From NCBI RefSeq assembly GCF_050589705.1, contig NZ_JBNGOT010000012.1:71438-135437 (forward strand): a DNA stretch of 64,000 bases. Reading direction: 5' to 3'. Below the pieces are notes generated by a model. That model was not told where the DNA came from. It did no database searches and saw only the letters and a list, made by a program, of their open reading frames with translations. Source of the stretch: Sunxiuqinia rutila. Lineage in GTDB: Bacteria; Bacteroidota; Bacteroidia; Bacteroidales; Prolixibacteraceae. Each line of letters starts with the position of its first letter. The first letter of the stretch is position 1. The position numbers and the translations under genes are program-made. Positions 1 to 7,970 of this stretch are shown piece by piece.

Positions 1-556
1 CATCTTGTGTCCGCAGGGAAAACTTAATCCGATCATATTCATCCTTGAAAACCAACATTTCCTTTTTAACCGGACTGCCAAGCTGGTCTTTCAGTGTTCT
101 TATTTCCGCCCGTTGGTTCTTATAGTAAATAATGAAAAGTGAAAACAAGTAAGGCAGCAAAATGCCCAACAAGGTGTATTTTAAAGAGAAAATAAAATCA
201 TTGCTAAAGTTACCTACCGGATTTCCGTACAGAAAAATATACACCAGGCTAATCAATAAGATTTCGATCAGCAGCCAAAGCGCATAACTTTTGATACTAA
301 AGGCCTTTACTTTAAACAATTTTCGCAGTGGAAACTGGGTAAATAGCAACACCAGCGACACCACCAAACCATAACTTGAAAGTCGTAAGAACTGAATGAA
401 GCCCGAATCGGAGAACCAACGGTTAATGTTAAAAGGAACAAATACATTGATATACAAAACACTAAAAACCAAGCAGACTAATATCAAAAGGTACCGATCT
501 GACCTTTGGTCAAGAAGGGTAAACCTGTTATCCAAAAAACTGAAGTGCTTAAACAT
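1..556 (-). CDS. LytTR-family membrane-bound transcriptional regulator (truncated by window edge)
   Basis: This reading frame is open from an ATG at 556 to the left edge, about 185 residues. Four hydrophobic segments are visible at roughly residues 23-41, 57-75, 93-111 and 126-145, followed by a charged linker. The last visible part (KEMLVFKDEYDRIKF...) looks like the first strands of a LytTR DNA-binding domain. Four-helix membrane proteins with a C-terminal LytTR domain are common in Bacteroidota and are thought to sense membrane or envelope signals, often without a partner kinase. A second in-frame ATG at 565 is an alternative start; 556 is preferred because a GGGAG stretch lies just upstream. 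The C-terminal DNA-binding half is outside the window, so the family call rests on architecture and the first 20 or so residues of the domain. Confidence 0.7.
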   Translation of the reverse strand, partial: MFKHFSFLDNRFTLLDQRSDRYLLILVCLVFSVLYINVFVPFNINRWFSDSGFIQFLRLSSYGLVVSLVLLFTQFPLRKLFKVKAFSIKSYALWLLIEILLISLVYIFLYGNPVGNFSNDFIFSLKYTLLGILLPYLFSLFIIYYKNQRAEIRTLKDQLGSPVKKEMLVFKDEYDRIKFSLRTQD

Positions 557-673
557 TACTCCCATCCAAACTACCGTAAAAAAAGTGATGGCTAAATATA
601 ACTAAAAATCATCTGCCACACACCTACGAATCATATCCTGCCGAAATTAATACCGTTTAGCAGCTACAACCAA

Positions 674-706
674 GCCATCCCTGAACCGCATAAGTTCAGG
701 GATGGC
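674..706 (-). terminator. Intrinsic terminator-like hairpin after the GH76-like gene
   Basis: A perfect 13-bp inverted repeat (GCCATCCCTGAAC at 674-686 and its complement at 694-706) encloses a 7-nt loop. It lies 43 bp past the stop of the minus-strand gene ending at 749. It is the likely end of the nine-gene B12/sulfatase operon. The T-run after the stem on the minus strand is weak. Confidence 0.65.
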
Positions 707-748
707 AGCCAGCTTAAGTATCATTTCTTCAAGGAAATGATACCAGGA

Positions 749-2143
749 TCACCCAAGTTGTTTAATGGCTGCTCCCAAGGCATCCAAGCCAATGGATTGA
801 CAAACTCCGTCTTTATTCTGAGGCTTCATTTTCTCCAGGTCCCAGGTCAGCACATCATCTGCAGTTCCCCAAAGTTTTCGGAAGTGCTGAATGTATTTTT
901 TATCATTTTCGCTATTTGTAAATTCCGGTTGAAATTGATTGTTCTCTGCTTGTCTGGTATTCCAAATAGCATTTGCGGTGGCTTTGAAGTTCTCACTCAA
1001 AGAAGCGCCCAGCAATGGACTAATCTCCTCATCGCCTAGGTAGCGCATCAAAATTCCACGACCAGCCAGGTAGTCATTGCCATGCACCGGCCCAAAACTC
1101 GACAAGCATGGTGCTTCCCGAATAAGCTGATCATCCGGAAAGATCAAGCCTTGCTTCACTCCTTGCCCGATGAGCTTAATCAGCTTTCGAAGCTTGCGCT
1201 CAAAAGTCCCCGGATCAAACGCCGGGTCGATTCCAGCCGTTTTCACCCAAGCTTCCAGTTCTTGCCGAATGGCCAATAAATCAGCCAAAGCAGCAATCAA
1301 CATGCCTTGATCTCCGGTCCACACCCAACCTTCAGCCCAAGGTGGGTGAATCTTTTCCTGATAGTCGGACCCTTCAAAAAATGCCATTGGCCGTTCCTGA
1401 ACCAATGCTGCAGATTCTGACAGTTTTTTCAGATATTGATACTCTTCCAGCTTGAACCAGCCATCGAACCATTGCCACTGCCGATAAGCCATCTCCAAGT
1501 ATTTATCCCGATCTGAAACGGATGAATCAGCTAAGGATACCCGATAAATCCGTGAAGACAACAAAAACAAAAGCACATTAGTCACGGTGTTTTTCACCCC
1601 TTTGCTGTCGCCATTGGCATCACCATTCCGGCATCCGTGAGGTACAGGCTTAGCTTCCGAGCTAGTATCATAAGCAGTCTTCTTTTTATACTCCCAACAC
1701 AAACTGGTTGAAAGTTTCCAATATTCATCAGCCAAAGCCGTCTCCCCTGTCCGGAGCAAATGGCTACGGGCATTCAAGGCCATTAATCCCCACCAACCAA
1801 AATCATCCGCCCACAATGAGCCCGGGTCAAAACGCTTAAAAAAAAGAAGATTTTCTTCCAACATTTGATTGATATCCAATTGCATTTGTTTCACCTCCGG
1901 ATCATCCGGCCATTGTTGATACAAGGCGCTGCTGAAAACCAGGCAAGCATCGAAGGTATTTCCCCGTTTCCAGAAATCATTGAAATCCCAAACCACCTTG
2001 AAACGCGCAAACGCCTGAATCGAACGTTTTTTCAATTCCTCAGGCCATGAATCGCTCATCGGGTTATTACAAGCCCAGAATGTTCCCGTTCCGGCAAGGG
2101 CAGAGCAGGTTCCTGCAATTTTTAAAAATCTTCGTCGTTCCAT
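749..2143 (-). CDS. GH76-like (alpha-1,6-mannanase family) secreted lipoprotein
   Basis: The product is about 464 aa. It begins with a twin-arginine-like motif (RRRFLKIAG) and a hydrophobic stretch ending in a lipobox with Cys at about residue 25, so it is probably an exported lipoprotein. It shows the hallmarks of the GH76 (alpha/alpha)6 fold: adjacent aspartates in WADDFGWWGL (about 113-114), the GVKNTVTNVLLFLL helix, and a WTGDQGMLIAAL segment resembling the WTYNQG motif of the family. GH76 enzymes cleave alpha-1,6-mannan endolytically; whether this divergent member acts on mannan is unknown. The ATG at 2143 is preferred over an in-frame TTG three codons upstream. It is the last gene of the B12 operon, 28 bp or more after the sulfatase, and is followed by a hairpin. 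Confidence 0.7.
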   Translation of the reverse strand: MERRRFLKIAGTCSALAGTGTFWACNNPMSDSWPEELKKRSIQAFARFKVVWDFNDFWKRGNTFDACLVFSSALYQQWPDDPEVKQMQLDINQMLEENLLFFKRFDPGSLWADDFGWWGLMALNARSHLLRTGETALADEYWKLSTSLCWEYKKKTAYDTSSEAKPVPHGCRNGDANGDSKGVKNTVTNVLLFLLSSRIYRVSLADSSVSDRDKYLEMAYRQWQWFDGWFKLEEYQYLKKLSESAALVQERPMAFFEGSDYQEKIHPPWAEGWVWTGDQGMLIAALADLLAIRQELEAWVKTAGIDPAFDPGTFERKLRKLIKLIGQGVKQGLIFPDDQLIREAPCLSSFGPVHGNDYLAGRGILMRYLGDEEISPLLGASLSENFKATANAIWNTRQAENNQFQPEFTNSENDKKYIQHFRKLWGTADDVLTWDLEKMKPQNKDGVCQSIGLDALGAAIKQLG

Positions 2144-2180
2144 CTTCTTCAATTTTGGTTGACACCCCAGTATTCTTTAC

Positions 2181-3767
2181 TTATTTAGCTTTTGAAACAG
2201 TGTTAAAACGCACCACCTCTACATCATTATCCTGCACTTTCCCGGGGGTGCTGCGGCCACGAACAATCAGCTCTTCCAACAACGCTTTCATCTCCTCTGC
2301 CTTTTCAGGATACTCCAATACCAAATTGGTTGTTTCACCGGGGTCGGTCGTAAGATTATAAAGCTGGATTTCCTGATCGCTCTCACCTTTGGTCCAACCA
2401 CCCGAGCCTGAATCCAGAATCAGTTTCCATTCTCCCTGACGTACTGAAGGCACTCCACGGATAGAGCTATTTACTGCATTATCTCTTACAGGCCGATCAT
2501 TTCCTTTCAATAAAGATACCAAGCTGAAACTATCTTCGCCTGCATTATCCGGCAGTTTCACACCAATAACATCCGCCAGCGTAGCCATAATGTCGACCTG
2601 TTGAACGAGCTGATCACTAGTACTTCCGGCTTCCACCACGCCCGGCCATTTCACAATAAAAGGTACACGATGCCCTCCTTCCCATACATCCGACTTATAG
2701 CCACGCCACGGACCACTGGGGAAATGGCCTTTAGTTTCCAATTCGTTTGCTCCAATATAATGGGCACAGCCATTGTCGCTTGTAAAAATGATCAGGGTAT
2801 TGTTACTTTCGCCGCTTTTCTCAATTGCATCCAACACTCGCCCAATATGAGCATCCGTTTCCATTACAAAATCAGCATAGCGGTTCAGCTTGCTTTTACC
2901 ATCCCAGGCTTCATTTACAGCCAAAGGCGTATGTGGAGAAGTCAAGGGTAGATAAAGCAAAAATGGCTCGTCTTTTTGAGCGGATTCGGTAATATACTTC
3001 GCCGCACGAGAACATAATTCAGGTAAAATATTTTCCAGTTTCCAATCGCTAACGGCGGGCCCAGCCATGCTTGCCATATTGTTTCCCAGTAGTTTTTTAG
3101 GAAGAAACTCACTCGGGATTCCAATGGTACGATCATCCTCAATAAAGCAGTAAGGAGGCCAGTTAGGAACATCTGTTCCAAAATAGTGATCAAACCCAAC
3201 GGTTGTAGGGCCACCATCAATCGGGTTAGCGTATACACTCTGCCAAGCTTCTTTTTGTTCGTCTGTGGCTACAAAGGATTCATCATCCTCTCCTTCGACT
3301 GTTTTATTCACTTTCCAAAGCGGACGCATCGCTTCATCAATTGGCCAGTCCCAGCCAAGATGCCATTTTCCAATGCATGCCGTTTGGTATCCCTGCTGCT
3401 TGACTAAACCGGCCACCGTAAGTCGATCAGGTGTAATCAGAGGATCATCGAAAAGCCCGACAATTCCTTTCTGGAGCCGTGAGCGCCAATGATAACGACC
3501 AGTGAGTAATGAGTAACGTGAGGGTGAGCAAACAGCCGAAGACGAATGCGCATCTGTAAAACTCATTCCCTGTGCTGCCAGCCGATCAAGATTCGGTGTT
3601 GGGATTTTTCCACGTTCCGTATTGTAATGTTGAACATCACCATATCCGAGATCATCAGCCAGGATGATAACAATATTGGGGTTCTGAACAGCATCTGGTG
3701 CCTTTTCAGTGTTACATGCAACAGCTAAAGCACCGATTGCCAAAGTATAAATATTTCGTTTTCTCAT
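2181..3767 (-). CDS. Family S1 sulfatase, lipoprotein
   Basis: The product is a 528-aa arylsulfatase-type enzyme of the alkaline phosphatase superfamily. The N-terminus has a lipobox-like ALAVAC signal. The metal-site ADD motif is at about 37-39, and the formylglycine motif CSPSR starts at Cys80, so the enzyme needs Cys-type maturation. GKWHLG and FTSDNG motifs complete the S1 core. The role is hydrolysis of sulfate esters from a glycan, probably at the surface or in the periplasm. It follows the B12-demethylation genes in the same direction after a 107-bp gap, which ties sulfate removal to that module. No sulfatase-maturing radical SAM enzyme is encoded in the window. The subfamily and the position attacked cannot be assigned by eye. 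Confidence 0.9.
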   Translation of the reverse strand: MRKRNIYTLAIGALAVACNTEKAPDAVQNPNIVIILADDLGYGDVQHYNTERGKIPTPNLDRLAAQGMSFTDAHSSSAVCSPSRYSLLTGRYHWRSRLQKGIVGLFDDPLITPDRLTVAGLVKQQGYQTACIGKWHLGWDWPIDEAMRPLWKVNKTVEGEDDESFVATDEQKEAWQSVYANPIDGGPTTVGFDHYFGTDVPNWPPYCFIEDDRTIGIPSEFLPKKLLGNNMASMAGPAVSDWKLENILPELCSRAAKYITESAQKDEPFLLYLPLTSPHTPLAVNEAWDGKSKLNRYADFVMETDAHIGRVLDAIEKSGESNNTLIIFTSDNGCAHYIGANELETKGHFPSGPWRGYKSDVWEGGHRVPFIVKWPGVVEAGSTSDQLVQQVDIMATLADVIGVKLPDNAGEDSFSLVSLLKGNDRPVRDNAVNSSIRGVPSVRQGEWKLILDSGSGGWTKGESDQEIQLYNLTTDPGETTNLVLEYPEKAEEMKALLEELIVRGRSTPGKVQDNDVEVVRFNTVSKAK

Positions 3768-3874
3768 TTTTTAAAGATTTTTGTAGCTATTCGTATTTAC
3801 TTCACGATACCTCCGGTACCGACCAAACTAATGGATTTTTATCCTAAAAAAGGTCAATCAACGAACTTTCTGTT

Positions 3875-4561
3875 TCATTCATCTGACCTGTAAACGCAGT
3901 CTTTCATTGCACATAACGAACATTGGTAATCCTGAAACTCAACATCCTGACCAATCCCAATTACTCCACTAACCGATTTCACCGGATTCATCAAGGCGGA
4001 CTCTGTCAACGAAACACCACATGGGTTCTCGTCGAACAGTGAAAATAATTTATGCTGATCACTTACATTCCAATGACAATATCCCGGGCTATATCGGTTC
4101 GTTATTTTCGCTCCCAGGGGTAACATTTGTTGTTCAATATGGTGCTGAACTTCGTCAGCAACCGCTTCAGCAATGGCGCTTCCCATAATATCATAAACGT
4201 AACCAAACACCGGATCCTCGCCTTTTAGCAATGAGGAAGCTTTTTCACTGATTGTTTTTCCTGCCGTGCAAACAAAGAAAGCCATTTTATCAGCCTTCCG
4301 AAGTTTTTGAGCTATTGTTCTTCCAACCTTAAACTCTGCACCGTCTGCGAAAAACGAACGTTTATTGTCTGCAAACTGAAGCTCTTCGCAAATGCGAAAA
4401 GCACCACAAATGTCAGTTAGCCCTCGGCAATCTTCCTTTACTTTTTCCAAATAGTCGATAAAAAGCTCTGGAATTGGCTCTTCGGAATACCCTAAGCCTT
4501 TCCGAAGTCGATCCATGTCAATGGCAAGTTCCTCAAACTGATAAGTAAATTCAACTTTCAT
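3875..4561 (-). CDS. MetH-activation-domain-like protein, putative corrinoid reactivase
   Basis: The 228-aa protein resembles the stand-alone 'vitamin B12-dependent methionine synthase activation domain' family. It has the RYSPGY-CHW motif at about 156-163, matching the SAM-binding RxxPGY region of MetH. Its C-terminus carries a Cys cluster (C214, C217, C222) typical of the stand-alone group. In MetH this domain binds SAM and drives reductive remethylation of inactive cob(II)alamin. Here it overlaps the CobW-type gene by 4 bp (ATGA) and lies two genes from the corrinoid protein, so it probably returns the oxidised corrinoid to service. No electron-donor domain is fused to it; the donor must come from elsewhere. 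The family call is good; the reactivase role is inferred from context. Confidence 0.82.
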   Translation of the reverse strand: MKVEFTYQFEELAIDMDRLRKGLGYSEEPIPELFIDYLEKVKEDCRGLTDICGAFRICEELQFADNKRSFFADGAEFKVGRTIAQKLRKADKMAFFVCTAGKTISEKASSLLKGEDPVFGYVYDIMGSAIAEAVADEVQHHIEQQMLPLGAKITNRYSPGYCHWNVSDQHKLFSLFDENPCGVSLTESALMNPVKSVSGVIGIGQDVEFQDYQCSLCAMKDCVYRSDE

Positions 4562-5454
4562 ATTCCAACATATTCATCAAACACAACTTGCAGATTTTTC
4601 GTTCTGTCAAAATTACCGATCATCACCAGTTCCGCCGGGCCTGCAAAATGACGATGTTCTTCAATTCTTAATTCATCAAAAACGCCCTGCACAAATACCA
4701 TTTTTCCACCCTCAATTTTTACAAAGCCCTTTATTCGAATACAATCGTTTTTCATTTCCTGTAAAAACTGTTTGAGTCGAACCAAGCTAATTTCCCGACT
4801 ACTGCGGATAACGCCCGAAGCAATATCCGGACGTCCTAAACCCTTAATCTCGGCAGGGTAAAAGCTTAAGGCTTTTTTTAATCCGTTTAGGCTTACCTTG
4901 CCGTATTCCCCCTGTAATAGGCGAGCAAAAGGGTTTATTTCTTGTACCTGAGCAATCACCTCATCTAATTTAATATCAGCCAAATCAACCTTATTAATAA
5001 TGATCGTATCGGCCGTTCGTAACTGATGGTTCATTCGGAGTTTCAAGGCCGGTATTCTGTTATAGTTACAAGCATCAACTAAACACCAAACATGCTCCAG
5101 AAAAACCGTTCCTTTCAACTTTTGCGCCTGAAAAATTTGTCCTACACCAATAGGGTCAGAGAGTCCTGATGCCTCCATGATGATAAGATCCGGCTTTTTC
5201 TCCTTTATAAAATCAGCCAGCGAATCGATAAATGCCCCTAGCAGGCAAACACAAAACACCGAACCATTATTAATCTCCAACAGATCGTAAGACGCTGTTT
5301 CCCTGAGCTCTGCCCCATCCACATTAACTTCAGAAAATTCATTCTGAATCACTGCAATTTTCCCTTCACCTTCAAAGCTTTTAAGAAAATGCTTGAGAAA
5401 GGACGTTTTTCCACTTCCTAGGAAACCAGTTACCAAGTGCAATGGAATACTCAT
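4558..5454 (-). CDS. CobW/HypB/UreG-type G3E GTPase in a corrinoid operon
   Basis: The 298-aa P-loop GTPase has Walker A GFLGSGKT at residues 10-17, EASG at about 94-97 and the guanine-specificity motif NKVD at 154-157. The usual CxCC metal motif of COG0523 proteins reads CVCL here (C68, C70), so one Cys is missing. G3E GTPases serve as metallochaperones or as chaperones of B12 enzymes. ATGA overlaps with both neighbours indicate translational coupling to the MtaA-like methyltransferase upstream and the MetH-activation protein downstream. The likely job is GTP-driven activation or corrinoid handling for this methyltransferase system rather than general metal supply. The family assignment is firm, the specific role is inferred. 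Confidence 0.85.
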   Translation of the reverse strand: MSIPLHLVTGFLGSGKTSFLKHFLKSFEGEGKIAVIQNEFSEVNVDGAELRETASYDLLEINNGSVFCVCLLGAFIDSLADFIKEKKPDLIIMEASGLSDPIGVGQIFQAQKLKGTVFLEHVWCLVDACNYNRIPALKLRMNHQLRTADTIIINKVDLADIKLDEVIAQVQEINPFARLLQGEYGKVSLNGLKKALSFYPAEIKGLGRPDIASGVIRSSREISLVRLKQFLQEMKNDCIRIKGFVKIEGGKMVFVQGVFDELRIEEHRHFAGPAELVMIGNFDRTKNLQVVFDEYVGI

Positions 5455-6800
5455 TCGGTCAATTCGTTCTTAATGGCCTCCTCAATTTCTACTTTAGCCG
5501 GAATTTGGCTGATAAACTTTACTTTGCCATTGATACAGGTCGTCGGTACATTTTGAACTCCTAAGGCTAACATCATCCTGATACCATCTACGTCTTTTAT
5601 TTTGTGTTCGTTCACCATCACCCTATCGCCAAAACTCTGCGAAGCCTTTTTTACGGCCTCCACCATGTACTGGCAAGGAGCACAGGAGGCAGAATCCAAG
5701 GTAATGATATCAATCACCACTTTGCCTGTTTCAAAATGACCTTTCAAATCAGCCGGCTCTAAAGTCGACTGATGATCCATCTCTTTAGCCACCTGACGGG
5801 CATAGTCATCATAAACAATTTCGGCTACCGCCTGTAAGTTTGCAACCGGAGTGTCCATCGGCAGGTCACATCCCGGAGCCAGCACAAATCCGTTATTTCC
5901 CCCTTGTTCAAGACAGGCTACCGTTTCTTTTTTTGCATCCATTTCATTACCCAGCAAAAGGACACTGGTTAGTTTCATATTGCCTCCAAAGCTGATGCCT
6001 TTCGCAAGTGCCACATTCTTGACATAGTCCAAAGGAATATTTTCATCGATCGACACATTATCTGGCTTGCAATCACACATCACCTCGATGTTCTGCTGAG
6101 CATGGCCACACACGAAAAAAGAACTGTACTTATTTTGAGAGCGAACAAATTCAAAAATCTTCGTTGCAAACGGGCTTACAAATGTTTCAAATGATAACGG
6201 ATCGATTTGGCTTGTCATCGGATCAACAACTGCAATTACATCGCAACCGGCATTCATTAACATTTCAGCGTGTTTAATTCCAACCTGGCTGCAAAACTCC
6301 ATCAGCTCATTTACGTATTCCGGATCCTCAAACAGTTTCATGAATATGTCGGTCCCCAACAAGTGCAAAGCCAAGGTAAAAGGGCCTGTTATCAAGCCAT
6401 ATAGTGCCAGATCCGGAAATTTTTTACGCAAAGTCATAGCAGCATCCAAAACAACAGGAATACGTCCGTCGGTTTCTTGGGGCAGCTGAAGTGAACTAAG
6501 CTCCACCCCTTCGCTTAACGGATGAGAAACCACAGCTGGAGGGTTATCTTTACTCCACACTAACTTGCAGCCCAATACTTCTGCCTCAATTTGCAGGTCG
6601 AAAGCAACAGGAATACCATCAGGATGATACAATTCCACGGCCTTACTGATACCAGCAACAAGCTTTTCAGCATCCTTCAAATAGCTTTCTGCATCAACCC
6701 CAACTAATTTGCCTCCGTGAACTCCCACAAAAGGAACCCAAGGCGCTCTCTCAAGTTCCTCTAAATGAAATGCCTTCTCAAGCAACTTAAATCCTTCCAT
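5451..6800 (-). CDS. UroD-type methyltransferase (MtaA/MtbA-like) fused to a thioredoxin-like domain
   Basis: The 449-aa protein has an N-terminal uroporphyrinogen-decarboxylase-fold domain (about 1-345) like the methylcobamide:thiol methyltransferases MtaA/MtbA. It then has a short linker and a thioredoxin/glutaredoxin-like domain (about 360-449) with a redox CAPC motif at 373-376 and a cis-proline-like NVPT near 417-420. In the UroD domain the zinc motif normally H-x-C reads F-V-C (Cys231), with a His two residues later; the second Cys ligand (GCDLP, Cys311) is kept. By analogy it would take the methyl group from the corrinoid protein encoded 5 bp upstream. The thioredoxin domain could supply or regenerate a thiol acceptor. 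The gene overlaps the CobW-type gene by 4 bp. The acceptor (folate, homocysteine, another thiol) is unknown. Confidence 0.85.
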   Translation of the reverse strand: MEGFKLLEKAFHLEELERAPWVPFVGVHGGKLVGVDAESYLKDAEKLVAGISKAVELYHPDGIPVAFDLQIEAEVLGCKLVWSKDNPPAVVSHPLSEGVELSSLQLPQETDGRIPVVLDAAMTLRKKFPDLALYGLITGPFTLALHLLGTDIFMKLFEDPEYVNELMEFCSQVGIKHAEMLMNAGCDVIAVVDPMTSQIDPLSFETFVSPFATKIFEFVRSQNKYSSFFVCGHAQQNIEVMCDCKPDNVSIDENIPLDYVKNVALAKGISFGGNMKLTSVLLLGNEMDAKKETVACLEQGGNNGFVLAPGCDLPMDTPVANLQAVAEIVYDDYARQVAKEMDHQSTLEPADLKGHFETGKVVIDIITLDSASCAPCQYMVEAVKKASQSFGDRVMVNEHKIKDVDGIRMMLALGVQNVPTTCINGKVKFISQIPAKVEIEEAIKNELTE

Positions 6801-6805
6801 GATAA

Positions 6806-7477
6806 CTATGCTATTTTAGTGTTCAAGAAATCGACGACTCCCTGAGGATCAGCCGAGTAATTATCAGCTCCTATTTTCAAGCAGAAATCATCATTAACAG
6901 GAGCTCCTCCAATGGTTACCAGTGTTTCCGGAAAGACAGCCTTAATATCCTTTGTTATCTGCTCCATGTTTACCATCGTTGTCGTTAACAAAGCTGATAG
7001 GCCAACTGCAGCACCCGGATTTTCCTTTATCGCAGCAATGTATTTCTCAGCCAGACAATCAGTCCCCAGGTCAATGACTTTGTACCCACTTCCTTCAACC
7101 ATCATGGCCACCAAGTTTTTGCCAATATCGTGCAAGTCGCCTTGAACAGTTCCAATAATAAACGTTCCTTTTTGCTTGGCTGCCCCTGATGTGAAGAATG
7201 GTTTTAAATGAACCATCGACATGCCCATGGCCTTTGCCGACATCAATACCTGAGGTACAAAAATTTTATTCTCCCGAAACTTAATTCCAACTTTCTCCAT
7301 TCCTGGCATCAAGCCTCCCGTTAATATCTCTTGTGCGCCAACGCCTTCATCAAGCAATTGGCTGGTAATTTCATCCGCTCCATCCTCGCCTTTCATTTGC
7401 GGTGGATAAAGCGCGGCCTTGTTCGTCTTTCCAAACTCAACACAAGCCGATAGTTTCTTCAATAGTTCATCTTTCAT
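6806..7477 (-). CDS. Corrinoid (methyl carrier) protein, MtaC/MtbC-like
   Basis: The 223-aa protein has the standard two-domain layout. A helical cap (about 1-90) is followed by a Rossmann B12-binding domain with the base-off signature GDLHDIG (His116 is the lower cobalt ligand), an SALLTTTM strand and a terminal IGGAPV motif. Such proteins accept a methyl group from a substrate-specific methyltransferase and pass it to a second methyltransferase. Here candidates for both partners sit on either side: the UroD protein at 7971-9239 and the UroD-thioredoxin fusion at 5451-6800. The gap to the latter is 5 bp, which supports co-translation. The family call is nearly certain; the methyl donor is not. 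Confidence 0.93.
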   Translation of the reverse strand: MKDELLKKLSACVEFGKTNKAALYPPQMKGEDGADEITSQLLDEGVGAQEILTGGLMPGMEKVGIKFRENKIFVPQVLMSAKAMGMSMVHLKPFFTSGAAKQKGTFIIGTVQGDLHDIGKNLVAMMVEGSGYKVIDLGTDCLAEKYIAAIKENPGAAVGLSALLTTTMVNMEQITKDIKAVFPETLVTIGGAPVNDDFCLKIGADNYSADPQGVVDFLNTKIA

Positions 7478-7548
7478 TAGGTATTCAATTTAGATGTTAA
7501 ATTTTAGATGATCTGGATTTTCAAAAAGACGATATCGCCTGTAAACGA

Positions 7549-7872
7549 TTAGTCTAAATGAAAAACCTCTTCCATATTGGCCCACCATTCACCCTCCGAG
7601 CGATTTTTTACCGGTTGCTGCATCGGTTCCATGATGGCCCACCATTCTTGTGTTTTTGCATCTGCAGCCATTTTCTTCATGTCCGCTTCAAAATCATCGC
7701 CCGTATATTCGAAGTAGGCAAACAGCTGATTATCCTTGTGGAAAATAGAATAGTTTGAAATATTACACTCTTTGATTTTTTCAAGCACTTCGGGCCATAC
7801 CTCTGCATGGTATTCACAATATTTTTTGAAGTGCTCGGGCTTTATTCCTATTACTTGTCCAAAACGTTTCAT
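7549..7872 (-). CDS. rhaM: L-rhamnose mutarotase family protein
   Basis: The 107-aa protein matches the RhaM family over its full length. It has the conserved YHAEVWPEV segment with the catalytic-type His/Tyr, an NYSIF strand, FAYFEY, and a Trp-rich C-terminal half (EWWAIMEPMQQP...EWWANMEEVFHLD). RhaM interconverts alpha and beta anomers of L-rhamnose; relatives act on L-fucose or related 6-deoxy sugars. It is embedded between the corrinoid protein gene and a UroD-type methyltransferase gene, directly linking the B12 system to a free pyranose sugar. The substrate may be a methylated 6-deoxyhexose, which is inference. The symbol follows the family; the sugar specificity is unproven. Confidence 0.87.
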   Translation of the reverse strand: MKRFGQVIGIKPEHFKKYCEYHAEVWPEVLEKIKECNISNYSIFHKDNQLFAYFEYTGDDFEADMKKMAADAKTQEWWAIMEPMQQPVKNRSEGEWWANMEEVFHLD

Positions 7873-7970
7873 CTCTAAATATTTATAAATTTATCAATCA
7901 CCGACTGTCCGAAATTTTCATTGTGCAAGTCCTACTTATCCTGCTGTCAATGCTAAAATTATTCTCCGTG

